Source: Aliigemmobacter aestuarii
Lineage (GTDB): Bacteria > Pseudomonadota > Alphaproteobacteria > Rhodobacterales > Rhodobacteraceae
Length of the DNA stretch: 64,000 nucleotides
Direction: 5' to 3'
Assembly (NCBI RefSeq): GCF_004799285.1
Contig: NZ_SSND01000003.1
Span: 124,001 to 188,000 of the forward strand
Under the pieces are notes generated by a model. The model searched no databases. It had not been told where the DNA came from and worked only from the letters and a program-made list of their open reading frames with translations. A program made the position numbers and the translations under genes. Below, piece by piece: positions 20,839 to 30,220 of this stretch (its first letter is position 1; every line of letters begins with the position of its first letter).

Positions 20839-21471
20839 ATGAAAGACCCGATCGACCTTTACATGAACACGCTTGTCCCGATGGTGGTGGAACAGACCAG
20901 CCGCGGCGAACGGGCCTATGACATCTTCTCGCGCCTGCTGAAGGAACGGATCATCTTCCTTTCGGGCCCGGTGCATGACGGCATGTCCAGCCTGATCTGC
21001 GCCCAGCTTCTGTTCCTCGAGGCGGAAAACCCCTCGAAGGAAATCGCGATGTACATCAACAGCCCCGGCGGCGTGGTGACGAGCGGCCTGTCGATCTATG
21101 ACACGATGCAGTACATCCGCCCCAAGGTTTCGACCCTGGTGATCGGGCAGGCGGCCAGCATGGGCAGCCTTCTGCTGACGGCGGGGGAAAAGGGGATGCG
21201 GTTTTCGCTGCCCAACAGCCGCGTGATGGTGCACCAGCCTTCGGGCGGCTATCAGGGCCAGGCGACCGACATCATGATCCACGCGCGCGAGACCGAAAAG
21301 CTGAAGCGCCGCCTGAACGAAATCTACGTCAAGCACACCGGCCAGACGCTGGAAACCGTCGAGGCCGCGCTGGAGCGGGACAATTTCATGTCGGCCGAGG
21401 ATGCCAAGGCCTGGGGCCTGATCGACGAGATCCTGGAAAGCCGCGGCAAGGCCGAGCCGGAGACGAAGTGA
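20839..21471 (+). CDS. clpP: ATP-dependent Clp protease proteolytic subunit
   Basis: This 210-aa serine protease forms the tetradecameric chamber that degrades proteins unfolded by ClpX or ClpA. The catalytic triad is Ser107 (GQAASMG), His132 (MVHQPSGG) and Asp181 (ALERDNFMS). A GGCAGG ribosome-binding site precedes the ATG. clpX follows 113 bases downstream after a hairpin, so the two genes are probably partly independently transcribed. Confidence 0.97.
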   Translation: MKDPIDLYMNTLVPMVVEQTSRGERAYDIFSRLLKERIIFLSGPVHDGMSSLICAQLLFLEAENPSKEIAMYINSPGGVVTSGLSIYDTMQYIRPKVSTLVIGQAASMGSLLLTAGEKGMRFSLPNSRVMVHQPSGGYQGQATDIMIHARETEKLKRRLNEIYVKHTGQTLETVEAALERDNFMSAEDAKAWGLIDEILESRGKAEPETK

Positions 21472-21476
21472 CGCCG

Positions 21477-21507
21477 ATCGGCCCGGCCGCGCGCCGTCCG
21501 GGCCGAT
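21477..21507 (+). terminator. Hairpin between clpP and clpX
   Basis: ATCGGCCCGG (21477-21486) pairs perfectly with CCGGGCCGAT (21498-21507) over an 11-nt loop, followed by TTGACATT. It probably ends part of clpP transcription. The TTGACA right after it (21508-21513) may be the -35 box of a clpX promoter, but no good -10 box is seen at the right distance. Confidence 0.55.
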
Positions 21508-21584
21508 TTGACATTGTGAAGGGCGGGGCCTTGGCCTAGACTTCACATGATCCCCCTGCAAAGGGGGCAAGGTAGAGGATGACG

Positions 21585-22850
21585 ATGGCGAACAATTCCG
21601 GCAGCGACAGCAAGAATACCCTTTACTGCTCGTTCTGCGGCAAGAGCCAGCATGAGGTGCGCAAGCTGATTGCAGGCCCGACCGTGTTCATCTGCGATGA
21701 ATGCGTCGAATTGTGCATGGACATCATCCGTGAGGAAACGAAATCCTCGGGCCTGAAGTCTTCGGACGGGGTGCCGACCCCGCGCGAGATCTGCAAGGTG
21801 CTGGACGATTACGTGATCGGTCAGGAACATGCCAAGCGGGTTCTGTCGGTGGCGGTCCACAACCACTACAAACGTCTGAACCATTCCTCGAAGACCGACA
21901 TCGAACTGTCGAAGTCGAACATCCTGCTGATCGGCCCCACGGGCTGCGGCAAGACGCTGCTGGCGCAGACGCTGGCGCGGATCCTGGACGTGCCCTTCAC
22001 GATGGCCGACGCCACCACGCTGACCGAGGCGGGCTATGTAGGCGAGGATGTGGAAAACATCATCCTCAAGCTGTTGCAGGCCAGCGAATACAATGTCGAA
22101 CGCGCGCAGCGCGGCATCGTCTATATCGACGAGGTCGACAAGATCACGCGCAAGTCCGACAACCCGTCGATCACGCGTGACGTGTCGGGCGAGGGCGTGC
22201 AGCAGGCGCTTCTGAAGATCATGGAAGGCACCATCGCCTCGGTTCCGCCGCAGGGCGGGCGCAAGCATCCGCAGCAGGAATTCCTTCAGGTCGACACGAC
22301 GAACATCCTGTTCATCTGTGGCGGGGCCTTCGCGGGGCTGGAACGGATCATCGCGCAGCGCAACAAAGGCAGTGCGATCGGCTTCGGCGCCGAGGTAAAG
22401 AACAACGATGATCGTGGCGTGGGCGAACTGTTCAAGGAGCTTGAGCCCGAGGATCTGCTGAAATTCGGCCTGATTCCGGAATTCGTGGGCCGCCTTCCGG
22501 TCATTGCGACGCTCACCGATCTGGACGAGGCCGCACTGGTCACCATCCTGACCGAACCGAAAAACGCGCTGGTCAAACAGTATCAGCGCCTGTTCGAGAT
22601 CGAGGGCGTCACCCTGACCTTCACCGCGGACGCGCTGTCGGCAATCGCCAAGCGCGCGATCAAGCGCAAGACAGGCGCGCGCGGCCTGAGGTCGATCATG
22701 GAGGATATCCTGCTGGATACCATGTTCGAACTGCCCGGCATGAGCGACGTGTCCGAGGTCGTGGTGAACGAAGAGGCGGTCAATTCCGGTGCGAAGCCGC
22801 TTCTGGTCCATACCGAGGGTAAGAAGAAGGAACCCGCCGCCGCCGGCTGA
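21585..22850 (+). CDS. clpX: ATP-dependent Clp protease ATP-binding subunit ClpX
   Basis: This 421-aa AAA+ unfoldase delivers substrates to ClpP. The N-terminal C4 zinc finger is CSFC...CDEC..LC (about 13-42). Walker A is GPTGCGKT, Walker B is VYIDEVDK, and the sensor/arginine region [16 protein letters not shown] is present. The ATG at 21585 was preferred over ATG 21579, because GGTAGAGG ends directly before 21579 but lies 6 nt before 21585. A strong terminator follows. Confidence 0.97.
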   Translation: MANNSGSDSKNTLYCSFCGKSQHEVRKLIAGPTVFICDECVELCMDIIREETKSSGLKSSDGVPTPREICKVLDDYVIGQEHAKRVLSVAVHNHYKRLNHSSKTDIELSKSNILLIGPTGCGKTLLAQTLARILDVPFTMADATTLTEAGYVGEDVENIILKLLQASEYNVERAQRGIVYIDEVDKITRKSDNPSITRDVSGEGVQQALLKIMEGTIASVPPQGGRKHPQQEFLQVDTTNILFICGGAFAGLERIIAQRNKGSAIGFGAEVKNNDDRGVGELFKELEPEDLLKFGLIPEFVGRLPVIATLTDLDEAALVTILTEPKNALVKQYQRLFEIEGVTLTFTADALSAIAKRAIKRKTGARGLRSIMEDILLDTMFELPGMSDVSEVVVNEEAVNSGAKPLLVHTEGKKKEPAAAG

Positions 22851-22873
22851 TCCGGCCGGTGGGGCAGGGAACA

Positions 22874-22896
22874 GGCGGGCGCTTGCCCGCCTTTTT
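22874..22896 (+). terminator. Intrinsic terminator of clpX
   Basis: GGCGGGC (22874-22880), loop GCTT, GCCCGCC (22885-22891) and then TTTTT form a textbook rho-independent terminator 24 bases after the clpX stop. Confidence 0.92.
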
Positions 22897-22969
22897 CATT
22901 TCCCCCACTCCGCTCTGGACGTTCGGCGCGGCTTGGTCCATATCAGGGCAAACCTGTTCGGAGGGGCCG

Positions 22970-23344
22970 ATGAATTTCCTCAAGCGACTGCTGACCTGGT
23001 GGAACAGCCAGACCCTTGGCACCCAGCTTTTCACCTGGCGCAAGGGTGTGAAGGTGGGCGAGGACGAACAGGGCAACGTCTATTACGAGACCCGTGACCG
23101 CAAGCGCCGCTGGGTCATCTACAATGGCGAAACCGAAGCGAGCCGCGTATCGCCCGACTGGCATGGCTGGCTGCACTTCACCTGGGACGAGCCGCCGACC
23201 AAGGCGCCGCTGAAGCACAAGGCCTGGGAAAAGCCGCATCAGGAAAACCTGACCGGCACGCCCTTGGCCTATGCCCCTCCCGGTTCGATCCGGCGCACCG
23301 AACCCGTCGCGCGCCGCGACTACGAGGCGTGGCAGCCCGAATAA
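22970..23344 (+). CDS. NADH:ubiquinone oxidoreductase accessory subunit, NDUFA12 family
   Basis: This 124-aa protein is homologous to the mitochondrial complex I subunit NDUFA12 (B17.2), which alphaproteobacterial complex I shares. Typical segments are [44 protein letters not shown] and [16 protein letters not shown] precedes the ATG. Its stop overlaps the ATG of the next gene by one base (TAATG). Confidence 0.92.
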   Translation: MNFLKRLLTWWNSQTLGTQLFTWRKGVKVGEDEQGNVYYETRDRKRRWVIYNGETEASRVSPDWHGWLHFTWDEPPTKAPLKHKAWEKPHQENLTGTPLAYAPPGSIRRTEPVARRDYEAWQPE

Positions 23345-23844
23345 TGGCCGAAAACTGGACAGAGGTTCTGGCCGGCGGGGCCGTGCTGGCGGTGGCCGTG
23401 GGCTTTCTGGCCTTCGCCTCGCAAGGTGGCATGGGCGGTACGACGGGCAGCTATGAATTGCGCGCCAGCTTCCGGTCGGCCGAGGGCATCACCGTGGGCA
23501 CCGATGTGCGCCTTGCGGGTGTGAAGGTTGGTACGGTGACGGGGCTTGACCTCAATCCGCAGACCTTCTTCGCCGATGCGACCATTGCCGTGCGCAACGG
23601 CATCGACCTGCCCGACGACAGTGCGATCCTGGTCTCGCAGGAGGGGCTTCTGGGCGGCAACTTCATCGAACTGATCCCCGGCGGATCGCTCGACAATCTT
23701 TCGCCGGGCGACGAGATCGAGGATACGCAGGGCGCGGTCAGCCTTCTGGCGCTGTTGATGAAATTCGTGGGCGACAGCGCGAAGGACCAGCTTTCGCAGG
23801 ATGGCGCGGCCACCGACGCCGCACCCGATCCCGGGGCGCCCTGA
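23344..23844 (+). CDS. mlaD: Outer-membrane lipid asymmetry protein MlaD (MCE domain)
   Basis: This 166-aa protein has one N-terminal membrane anchor (about 9-27) and a single MCE domain (about 37-120: ELRASFRSAEGITVGTDVRL, GLDLNPQTF, SQEGLLGGNFIELIPG). MlaD hexamers form the periplasmic lipid channel of the Mla phospholipid transport complex. The other mla genes are not nearby, and the location beside NDUFA12 is one I associate with Rhodobacterales. The C-terminus is a short Asp/Ala-rich tail. Confidence 0.9.
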   Translation: MAENWTEVLAGGAVLAVAVGFLAFASQGGMGGTTGSYELRASFRSAEGITVGTDVRLAGVKVGTVTGLDLNPQTFFADATIAVRNGIDLPDDSAILVSQEGLLGGNFIELIPGGSLDNLSPGDEIEDTQGAVSLLALLMKFVGDSAKDQLSQDGAATDAAPDPGAP

Positions 23845-24296
23845 TGCTGGCCCGGCTTTGCCTTCTGGCGATGCTGGCGGTGGCGGGGGGTACCGCAGGT
23901 GCCCAAACCGTCGTGAACGCCCCCGGCGCCAAGCTGCGCTGGCTGGACAAGATGACGGGCGAGACGGCCGATATCGACCTTCTGCCCGGGCAGGCTGCGA
24001 TCAGCGGGCGGCTGACGATCCTTCTGGACGAATGCCGCTACCCCGAGGACAACCCGGCGGCCGAGGCCTTTGCCCATCTGACCGTGACCGCCGAAGGCGT
24101 GGCCGAGCCGGTGTTTTCCGGCTGGATGATCGCCTCGTCCCCGGCGCTGTCGGCGTTGGAACATCCCCGCTATGATGTCTGGGTGCTGTCCTGCCTGACG
24201 GATGCCCCGCAGATCGAGGTCGATGACACGGTCGACACCGGCGAGGACCAGATCGACCCGGTCGACGAGGAAGCCCCCGTCAACGACGGCGGCTGA
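23844..24296 (+). CDS. Secreted DUF2155-domain protein
   Basis: This 150-aa protein has a clear Sec signal peptide (residues 1-20, cleavage after GGTAGA). A conserved DUF2155 core follows (AKLRWLDKMTGETADIDLLP, LDECRYPEDNPAAEAFAHL, FSGWMIASSPALSALEHPRYDVWVLSC). The tail is acidic and probably disordered. Its function is unknown; it is probably periplasmic. The start overlaps the mlaD stop (TGATG). It is convergent with aat. Confidence 0.88.
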   Translation: MLARLCLLAMLAVAGGTAGAQTVVNAPGAKLRWLDKMTGETADIDLLPGQAAISGRLTILLDECRYPEDNPAAEAFAHLTVTAEGVAEPVFSGWMIASSPALSALEHPRYDVWVLSCLTDAPQIEVDDTVDTGEDQIDPVDEEAPVNDGG

Positions 24297-24312
24297 GGCA
24301 GCCGGGCCGATC

Positions 24313-24945
24313 TCAGGCAACCGCCAGAGGTTCAAGCTCCCGCCCCGGCGGGCCGAAATCCGCCCCCCGCAGCAAGGCATCGCGCAGGCGCCGGTGATAA
24401 TCGGCGCGGGTGATCTCGATCGCGCCGAGGCTGGCAAGGTGGGGCGTCAGGAACTGGGTGTCGAACAGGGTGAAACCCCCACGCCGCAGCCGCGCCACCA
24501 GATGCGTCAGTGCCAGTTTCGAGGCGTCCGTGCGGTGCGAGAACATGCTTTCGCCGAAGAAGGCCGCCCCCAGCGTCACGCCATAGACCCCGCCGGCCAG
24601 TTCCCCGTCGATCCGGATTTCCAGGGAATGGGCAAAACCCATGCGATGCAGATCGGCGTAAAGCCCGTGGATGCGGTCGTTGATCCAGGTTTCCTCGCGC
24701 GCGGCGCAGGCGCTGACCACCGCGTCAAAGGCCGTATCCGCGCTGACCTCATATCCGCCGCGCCGGATGCGCCGCGCCAGGCTGCGCGAGATGTGGAACC
24801 CGTCCAGCGGAAAGACCCCGCGCCGCCGGGGATCAACCCAATGGATCGCCGGATCGTCGCGGCTTTCCGCCATCGGAAAGATGCCCATGGCATAGGCGCG
24901 CAGCAGGATATCCGGCGTGATCTCGGGGTCGGGGTCGATCTGCAT
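24313..24945 (-). CDS. aat: Leucyl/phenylalanyl-tRNA--protein transferase
   Basis: This 210-aa enzyme adds Leu or Phe from tRNA to the N-terminus of proteins with Arg/Lys ends, marking them for ClpAP. Motifs are the N-terminal AYAMGIFPMAE, HWVDPRRRGVFPLD, FAHSLEIRIDGELAGGVYGV and FFGESMFS. The ATG at 24945 was chosen; a GTG at 24990 would put a perfect hairpin inside the coding region. It is co-directional with accBC and 48 bases downstream of the accC stop. Confidence 0.95.
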   Translation of the reverse strand: MQIDPDPEITPDILLRAYAMGIFPMAESRDDPAIHWVDPRRRGVFPLDGFHISRSLARRIRRGGYEVSADTAFDAVVSACAAREETWINDRIHGLYADLHRMGFAHSLEIRIDGELAGGVYGVTLGAAFFGESMFSHRTDASKLALTHLVARLRRGGFTLFDTQFLTPHLASLGAIEITRADYHRRLRDALLRGADFGPPGRELEPLAVA

Positions 24946-24969
24946 AGTCGGATACCCTGAAAGGTCGAA

Positions 24970-24987
24970 GGGCGCCCGAAGGCGCCC
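24970..24987 (-). terminator. Hairpin between accC and aat
   Basis: On the minus strand GGGCGCC (24987-24981), a TTCG tetraloop and GGCGCCC (24976-24970) form a 7-bp stem. It sits 7 bases after the accC stop and is followed by TTCGACCTTT. It could be a weak terminator/attenuator or a 3'-end stabiliser. Confidence 0.6.
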
Positions 24988-24993
24988 CACGGT

Positions 24994-26340
24994 TCAGCCG
25001 AATTGCGCGGCCAGCCATTTTTCCAGCCAGTGGATCGAATAGTCCCCTGCCTGGATGTCGGGTTCGGCCAGCAGCGCGTGGAACAGCGGCACCGAGGTAT
25101 CGACGCCATCCACAATCAGTTCGCCAAGCGCGCGGCGCAGACGCGCCAGCGCTTCGGGCCGGTCGCGGCCATGCACGATCAGCTTGCCGATCAGGCTGTC
25201 GTAATAGGGCGGGATCGAATAGCCGCCATAGAGCGCCGAATCCATCCGCACACCCAGACCGCCGGGGGCGTGGAACACCTTCACCTTGCCGGGGCAGGGG
25301 GTGAAGTTCGGCAGCTTCTCGGCGTTGATGCGGACCTCGATCGCGTGGCCGTTGATTTCGAGAGCGTCCTGGGTGAAAGACATCGGCAGGCCGGCGGCCA
25401 CGCGGATCTGTTCGCGCACCAGATCGACCCCAAAGATCGCCTCGGTCACCGGATGTTCCACCTGAAGGCGCGTGTTCATCTCGATGAAATAGAACTCGCC
25501 ATCCTCGTAGAGGAATTCGACCGTGCCCGCGCCGATATAGTTGATCTTGGCCACGGCATTGGCGCAGATGGCACCGATCTCGGCGCGCATGGCGGGGGTG
25601 ATGCAGGGGCCGGGGGCCTCTTCGAACACCTTCTGGTGGCGGCGCTGCAGCGAACAGTCACGCTCGCCCAGATGCACCGCGCTCCCCTTGCCGTCGCCGA
25701 AAACCTGGATCTCGATATGGCGGGGCCGCTGGAGGTATTTCTCGATATAGACCTCGTCATTGCCGAAGGCGGCCTTGGCCTCGGACCGTGCGGTGCGGAA
25801 GGCGACCTCAAGCTCGCTTGCATTGCGCGCGACCTTCATGCCGCGCCCGCCGCCACCCGCCGTGGCCTTGATGATCACCGGGTATCCGATCGCCTCGGCC
25901 ACGCCCTGCGCGGTTTCGTAATCGGGCACGCCGCCATCCGATCCGGGCACCACGGGGATGCCCAGTTCCCTGGCGGTTTCCTTGGCGGTGATCTTGTCGC
26001 CCATGATGCGGATGTGTTCCGCCGACGGGCCGATGAAGGTGATGCCGTGATCTTCAAGCGCCTGCGCGAAGCTGGCGTTTTCCGACAGGAAGCCATAGCC
26101 CGGATGCACGGCCTGTGCGCCCGTGATCTCGCAGGCCGAGATGATCGCGGCCTTGTTCAGGTAGCTTTCGGACGAAGGCGCGGGGCCGATGCAGACGCTT
26201 TCATCGGCCATGCGCACATGCATGGCATCGGCATCCGCCGTGGAATGGACCGCAACCGACTTGATCCCCATTTCGCGGGCGGCGCGGATCACGCGCAGCG
26301 CGATCTCCCCCCGGTTGGCGATCAGGATCTTTTCGAACAT
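24994..26340 (-). CDS. accC: Acetyl-CoA carboxylase, biotin carboxylase subunit
   Basis: This 448-aa ATP-grasp enzyme carboxylates the biotin on AccB in the first committed step of fatty-acid synthesis. Visible motifs are [19 protein letters not shown], the glycine-rich [39 protein letters not shown] and the C-terminal RINAEK block. Length is normal. It lies 9 bases after accB in an accB-accC operon. Confidence 0.97.
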   Translation of the reverse strand: MFEKILIANRGEIALRVIRAAREMGIKSVAVHSTADADAMHVRMADESVCIGPAPSSESYLNKAAIISACEITGAQAVHPGYGFLSENASFAQALEDHGITFIGPSAEHIRIMGDKITAKETARELGIPVVPGSDGGVPDYETAQGVAEAIGYPVIIKATAGGGGRGMKVARNASELEVAFRTARSEAKAAFGNDEVYIEKYLQRPRHIEIQVFGDGKGSAVHLGERDCSLQRRHQKVFEEAPGPCITPAMRAEIGAICANAVAKINYIGAGTVEFLYEDGEFYFIEMNTRLQVEHPVTEAIFGVDLVREQIRVAAGLPMSFTQDALEINGHAIEVRINAEKLPNFTPCPGKVKVFHAPGGLGVRMDSALYGGYSIPPYYDSLIGKLIVHGRDRPEALARLRRALGELIVDGVDTSVPLFHALLAEPDIQAGDYSIHWLEKWLAAQFG

Positions 26341-26349
26341 GGGGAAACC

Positions 26350-26844
26350 TTATTCGATGATGAGAAGCGGTGCGCCGTATTCGACGGGGGTGCCGTCTTC
26401 GACGAGGATGCGCTTGACCGTGCCCGCACGGGGGGCAGGGATGTGGTTCATCGTCTTCATCGCCTCGATGATCAGGACGGTCTGGCCCTCGGCCACGGTC
26501 GATCCGACCGAAACGAAGGGCGTGGCACCCGGTTCCGCCGCAAGATAGGCGGTGCCCACCATCGGCGAGGTCACGGCGCCCGGATGCTGGGCCGGGTCTT
26601 CGACAGATGCGGCCGGTGCGGCGGCATGGGCCGCCATCGCGGCGGGCGCGGCTGCCGGGGCCATCGCCACGGGCGCGGCGGCGATGGTCGTCACCACATT
26701 CGCCTGCTTGACCACGCGCACCTCAAGGCTGTCGTCTTCGCCATACTCGCGCTTGACCGAAAGCTCGGTCAACTCGTTCTTGTTCAGAAGTTCGGCCAGC
26801 GCCTGGATGAAGGCGACGTCGGCGTCGGGGGAATGTTTGCTCAT
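26350..26844 (-). CDS. accB: Biotin carboxyl carrier protein of acetyl-CoA carboxylase
   Basis: This 164-aa carrier carries biotin on the Lys of EAMKTMN near the C-terminus. An Ala/Pro/Met-rich linker in the middle gives the flexible hinge. The start at 26844 (MSKHSPDADV) has GAGG at proper spacing; the in-frame ATG at 26862 has none. The substrate of the birA product at 1221-1973 is probably this protein. Confidence 0.95.
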   Translation of the reverse strand: MSKHSPDADVAFIQALAELLNKNELTELSVKREYGEDDSLEVRVVKQANVVTTIAAAPVAMAPAAAPAAMAAHAAAPAASVEDPAQHPGAVTSPMVGTAYLAAEPGATPFVSVGSTVAEGQTVLIIEAMKTMNHIPAPRAGTVKRILVEDGTPVEYGAPLLIIE

Positions 26845-27052
26845 GCCATCCTCGGTTGTCATTCACTGCCGGCTTGTCACCGGGCACCGGACGGCCTGCC
26901 CGGAAACCCCTGGCGTCGCCAAGGCTGACCGCGCTTATAAGGCAAGCGGGGCGGGGTGAAAAGCGCCTGTTGCCCGGCAAGGGGGCGTCGGGAAGGAATT
27001 TGGGCGCGAGGCCGGCCACCACGGGCAAGGGCAGGGGCAGGGGGAAAATCAT

Positions 27053-27158
27053 CGGAAAATCCGGAGGCAAATTTTCCGGCACGCTATTTTACCATTTGAT
27101 AAAAAATATGACCTGTGGCAGCCTTTTCCCAATCAGATCAGAAGATGCCACAGGGAGG
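27053..27158. promoter_or_regulatory. Control region between accB and preT with two inverted repeats
   Basis: The 321 bases between accB and preT contain no gene. They hold an 8-bp inverted repeat CGGAAAAT/ATTTTCCG (27053-27060 and 27071-27078) and an A/T-rich stretch with TTTGATAAAAAATATG (about 27095-27110). A perfect 9-bp inverted repeat CCTGTGGCA/TGCCACAGG (27112-27120 and 27146-27154) follows, and its right arm runs into the GGGAGG ribosome-binding site of preT (27153-27158). The first 200 bases show nothing distinct. Confidence 0.5.
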
Positions 27159-27165
27159 CACGACC

Positions 27166-28500
27166 TTGACCAACAGCCAGCTCACGCCCGGTGTGGTGCC
27201 GGGGCGTCTGCCCGCCGAAGCCTATCGGGACAATTTCGCCGATCACGAACCGCCGCTGGATGCGCATGAGGCGCGGGTCGCAGCCGACCGGTGCTATTTC
27301 TGCCATGACGCCCCCTGCATCACGGCCTGTCCGACATCGATCGACATTCCGCTTTTCATCCGCCAGATCGCCACCGGCACGCCCGAGGCCGCGGCCCGCA
27401 CGATCCTGACGCAGAACATCCTGGGCGGCATGTGCGCCCGTGTCTGCCCGACCGAAACGCTGTGCGAAGAGGCCTGCGTGCGCGAGGCGGCCGAGGGCAA
27501 GCCCGTGGAAATCGGCCGCCTGCAACGCTTTGCCACCGACAGGCTGATGGCGAAGGGCGTGCATCCCTTCACCCGCGCGCCCGCAACCGGAAAGCGCGTG
27601 GCGGTCGTCGGCGCGGGGCCTGCGGGCCTGGCCTGCGCGCATCGCCTGGCCATGAAGGGCCATGACGTTGCCGTCTTTGATGCCCGCCCCAAGGCCGGGG
27701 GGCTGAACGAATACGGTATCGCCGCCTACAAGGCCACGGATGGCTTTGCCGCGGCCGAGGTCGAATGGCTGTTGAAGATCGGCGGCATCACGATTCACCC
27801 GGGCAAGGCGCTTGGCCGCGACATGACGCTTGCGGACCTGCGGGCCGCGCATGACGCCGTCTTCCTTGGCATGGGTCTTGCCGGGGTGAACGCCCTGCGC
27901 GCGCCCGGCGAGGACCGGGACAACGTGCGCCCGGCGGTCGAGTTCATTGCGGAATTGCGGCAGGCGGCGGATCTCTCCTCCCTCCCCGTGGGTCGTGATG
28001 TGGTGGTCATCGGCGGCGGGATGACCGCCGTCGATGCCGCCGTGCAGTCGAAACTTCTCGGCGCCGAAACCGTCACCATCGTCTATCGCCGCGGGCAGGA
28101 AAAGATGAGCGCCAGCGGCCACGAACAGGACCATGCCACCGCGGCGGGCGTGCGGATCATCCACAACGCGGCCCCGGTGGCGGTGCATGGCAATGGCGCG
28201 GTCCGCGAGGTGGAATTCGCCTATACCCAGGATGGTCCCGTCGGGCTGGAACTGCTGCCTGAAACCTTCCGGCTGAAGGCCGATCAGGTGTTCAAGGCGA
28301 TCGGCCAGACGCTGGAGGGCGCGCCCGGGGACCTGGCCCTTTCGGGCGGCAAGATCGCCGTCACCGGGCCGGGCCGGACCAGCGTCGCGGGCATATGGGC
28401 CGGCGGCGATTGCGCCTCGGGCGGCGAAGACCTGACCGTGACCGCGGTCGCCGAAGGCCGCGACGCGGCCGAAGACATCCACGCATTCTTGATCGGGTAA
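27166..28500 (+). CDS. preT: NAD-dependent dihydropyrimidine dehydrogenase subunit PreT
   Basis: This 444-aa FAD/Fe-S subunit takes electrons from NAD(P)H and passes them to PreA for reduction of uracil or thymine. An N-terminal GltD-like domain binds [4Fe-4S] clusters (Cys43, 46, 51, 55 and Cys90, 94, 100, 104). An FAD-binding GAGPAG (149-154) and an NAD-binding GGGMTAVDAA follow. The TTG at 27166 has GGGAGG exactly 7 nt upstream; in-frame ATGs at 27145 and 27115 lack such a site. It lies five bases before preA. Confidence 0.9.
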   Translation: MTNSQLTPGVVPGRLPAEAYRDNFADHEPPLDAHEARVAADRCYFCHDAPCITACPTSIDIPLFIRQIATGTPEAAARTILTQNILGGMCARVCPTETLCEEACVREAAEGKPVEIGRLQRFATDRLMAKGVHPFTRAPATGKRVAVVGAGPAGLACAHRLAMKGHDVAVFDARPKAGGLNEYGIAAYKATDGFAAAEVEWLLKIGGITIHPGKALGRDMTLADLRAAHDAVFLGMGLAGVNALRAPGEDRDNVRPAVEFIAELRQAADLSSLPVGRDVVVIGGGMTAVDAAVQSKLLGAETVTIVYRRGQEKMSASGHEQDHATAAGVRIIHNAAPVAVHGNGAVREVEFAYTQDGPVGLELLPETFRLKADQVFKAIGQTLEGAPGDLALSGGKIAVTGPGRTSVAGIWAGGDCASGGEDLTVTAVAEGRDAAEDIHAFLIG

Positions 28501-28505
28501 GCGAC

Positions 28506-29804
28506 ATGGCCAACCTTGAATCGACCTTCATCGGCATCAAATCCCCCAATCCGTTCTGGCTGGCCTCGGCCCCGCCGACGGACAAGGAAGTGAACGTCCG
28601 CCGCGCCTTCGATGCGGGCTGGGGCGGCGTGGTATGGAAGACCCTCGGAAGCGAGGGTCCGCCCATCGTCAACGTCTCGGGGCCGCGCTACGGCGCGATC
28701 TGGGGGGCCGACCGCCGCCTTCTGGGGCTGAACAACATCGAACTGATCACCGACCGCCCGCTCGAGGTGAACCTGGCCGAGATCCGCCGCGTCAAGAAGG
28801 ACTATCCCGACCGTGCGATGGTGATCAGCCTCATGGTGCCCTGCGACGAGGAAAGCTGGAAGGACATCCTGCACCGCATCGAGGATACCGGCGCCGACGG
28901 GGTGGAACTGAACTTCGGCTGTCCGCACGGCATGGCCGAACGTGGCATGGGCAGTGCCGTGGGGCAGGTGCCGGAATATATCGAAATGGTCACCGCCTGG
29001 GTGAAGCACTATTCGAAGATGCCCTGCATCGTGAAGCTCACACCGAACGTCACCTCGATCCTGCCGCCCGCGATGGCGGCGAAACGCGGCGGTGCGGATG
29101 CGGTCAGCCTGATCAATACAGTGAAGTCGATCACCAATGTCGACCTCGACCACTTCAGCCCCTTCCCGATGATCGACGGAAAGGGATCGCATGGTGGCTA
29201 TTGCGGTCCGGCGGTCAAGCCGATCGCGCTGAACATGGTGGCCGAAATCGCCCGCCACGGCGAAACCCGCGGCCTGCCGATCAGCGGCATCGGCGGGGTG
29301 ACCACCTGGCGCGACGCGGCGGAATTCATGGCACTTGGCGCGGGCAATGTGCAGGTCTGCACCGCGGCGATGACCTATGGCTTCAAGATCGTGCAGGAAA
29401 TGATCTCGGGCCTGTCACAATATCTGGACGAAAAGAACATGGCGCTTTCCGATCTGGTCGGTCGCGCGGTTCCGAATTTCGTCGAATGGCAGGACCTGAA
29501 CCTGAACTACGTCACCAAGGCGGTGATCGATCAGGACGCCTGCATCAAGTGCGGTCGCTGCTATGCGGCCTGCGAGGACACCAGCCACCAGGCCATCGCC
29601 ATGTCGGCCGACCGCGTCTTTACCGTGAAGGATGAGGAATGCGTGGCCTGCAACCTCTGCGTCAACGTCTGCCCGGTGGAAAACTGCATCACCATGGAAC
29701 AGATGCCGCTCGGCGCAACCGACCCGCGCACCGGACGCAAGGTGGCACCCTACGCCAACTGGACGACCCATCCGAACAACCCGATGGCGCGCGCGGCGGA
29801 GTAG
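28506..29804 (+). CDS. preA: NAD-dependent dihydropyrimidine dehydrogenase subunit PreA
   Basis: This 432-aa FMN protein reduces uracil/thymine to the 5,6-dihydro forms in step one of reductive pyrimidine degradation. The TIM-barrel part carries the active-site loop with Cys139 in FGCPHGMAERGMG, equivalent to the catalytic cysteine of mammalian DPD. Two ferredoxin clusters lie at the C-terminus (Cys346/349/352/356 and Cys379/382/385/389). The later steps are encoded at 33547-36324. Confidence 0.94.
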   Translation: MANLESTFIGIKSPNPFWLASAPPTDKEVNVRRAFDAGWGGVVWKTLGSEGPPIVNVSGPRYGAIWGADRRLLGLNNIELITDRPLEVNLAEIRRVKKDYPDRAMVISLMVPCDEESWKDILHRIEDTGADGVELNFGCPHGMAERGMGSAVGQVPEYIEMVTAWVKHYSKMPCIVKLTPNVTSILPPAMAAKRGGADAVSLINTVKSITNVDLDHFSPFPMIDGKGSHGGYCGPAVKPIALNMVAEIARHGETRGLPISGIGGVTTWRDAAEFMALGAGNVQVCTAAMTYGFKIVQEMISGLSQYLDEKNMALSDLVGRAVPNFVEWQDLNLNYVTKAVIDQDACIKCGRCYAACEDTSHQAIAMSADRVFTVKDEECVACNLCVNVCPVENCITMEQMPLGATDPRTGRKVAPYANWTTHPNNPMARAAE

Positions 29805-29807
29805 GGA

Positions 29808-29864
29808 GAAGATTTTTCGTACGAAAAATCTTCGGGGGCGAAAAATCTTCGTACGAAGATTTTT
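29808..29864. repeat. Double perfect palindrome cluster with CGTACG cores (likely bidirectional terminator)
   Basis: Two perfect palindromes lie back to back after preA. One has 13-bp arms (29808-29820/29821-29833) and one has 12-bp arms (29841-29852/29853-29864); both are centred on CGTACG. Together they give four copies of the decamer GAAGATTTTT in alternating orientation. The T-runs on both sides and the convergent genes suggest a two-way terminator, but the duplication allows alternative folds. Confidence 0.8.
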
Positions 29865-29881
29865 CTCTCACCCCCTCCGGC

Positions 29882-30166
29882 TCAACAGACGATCCGGATC
29901 TGTCCGGCGTTGCAGATGATGATGAACTGCCCGGCGCATTCGAGGCAGTGAAAACCGCGTTTTCGCACCTCGTCCAGAAAGGCGGCGCGGCCGATTTCCC
30001 GGTCGACGTCCCGCACGGCGCGGCGCAGGATGCCGCCTTTTCGCGCGGCCCGGCTGTCGAAAAGCGCGGCCGCCCAGCCGGGGTTTGTCGGAGCCGGGCC
30101 GAAAGGACCGACGGGAAGGGACTTGAGGTTCGCATCAGGTGCGGGAAGGGGAAGCGGCATCTGCAT
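29882..30166 (-). CDS. Small conserved protein of unknown function
   Basis: This 94-aa protein has a Pro-rich N-terminus and a conserved-looking C-terminal half (WAAALFDSRAARKGG, RRAVRDVDREIGRAAFLDEV, RKRGFHCLECAGQFIIICN). I recall similar small proteins in many Rhodobacteraceae, often mislabelled as phosphoribosylanthranilate isomerase; nothing here supports an enzyme. It has no signal peptide or membrane segment. It is convergent with preA across the palindrome cluster. Confidence 0.65.
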   Translation of the reverse strand: MQMPLPLPAPDANLKSLPVGPFGPAPTNPGWAAALFDSRAARKGGILRRAVRDVDREIGRAAFLDEVRKRGFHCLECAGQFIIICNAGQIRIVC

Positions 30167-30220
30167 GGGGGCAGGATCGCCGGTGATGGTTAAGGCGTGG
30201 TTAAGCCGCGATGGAGCGGA

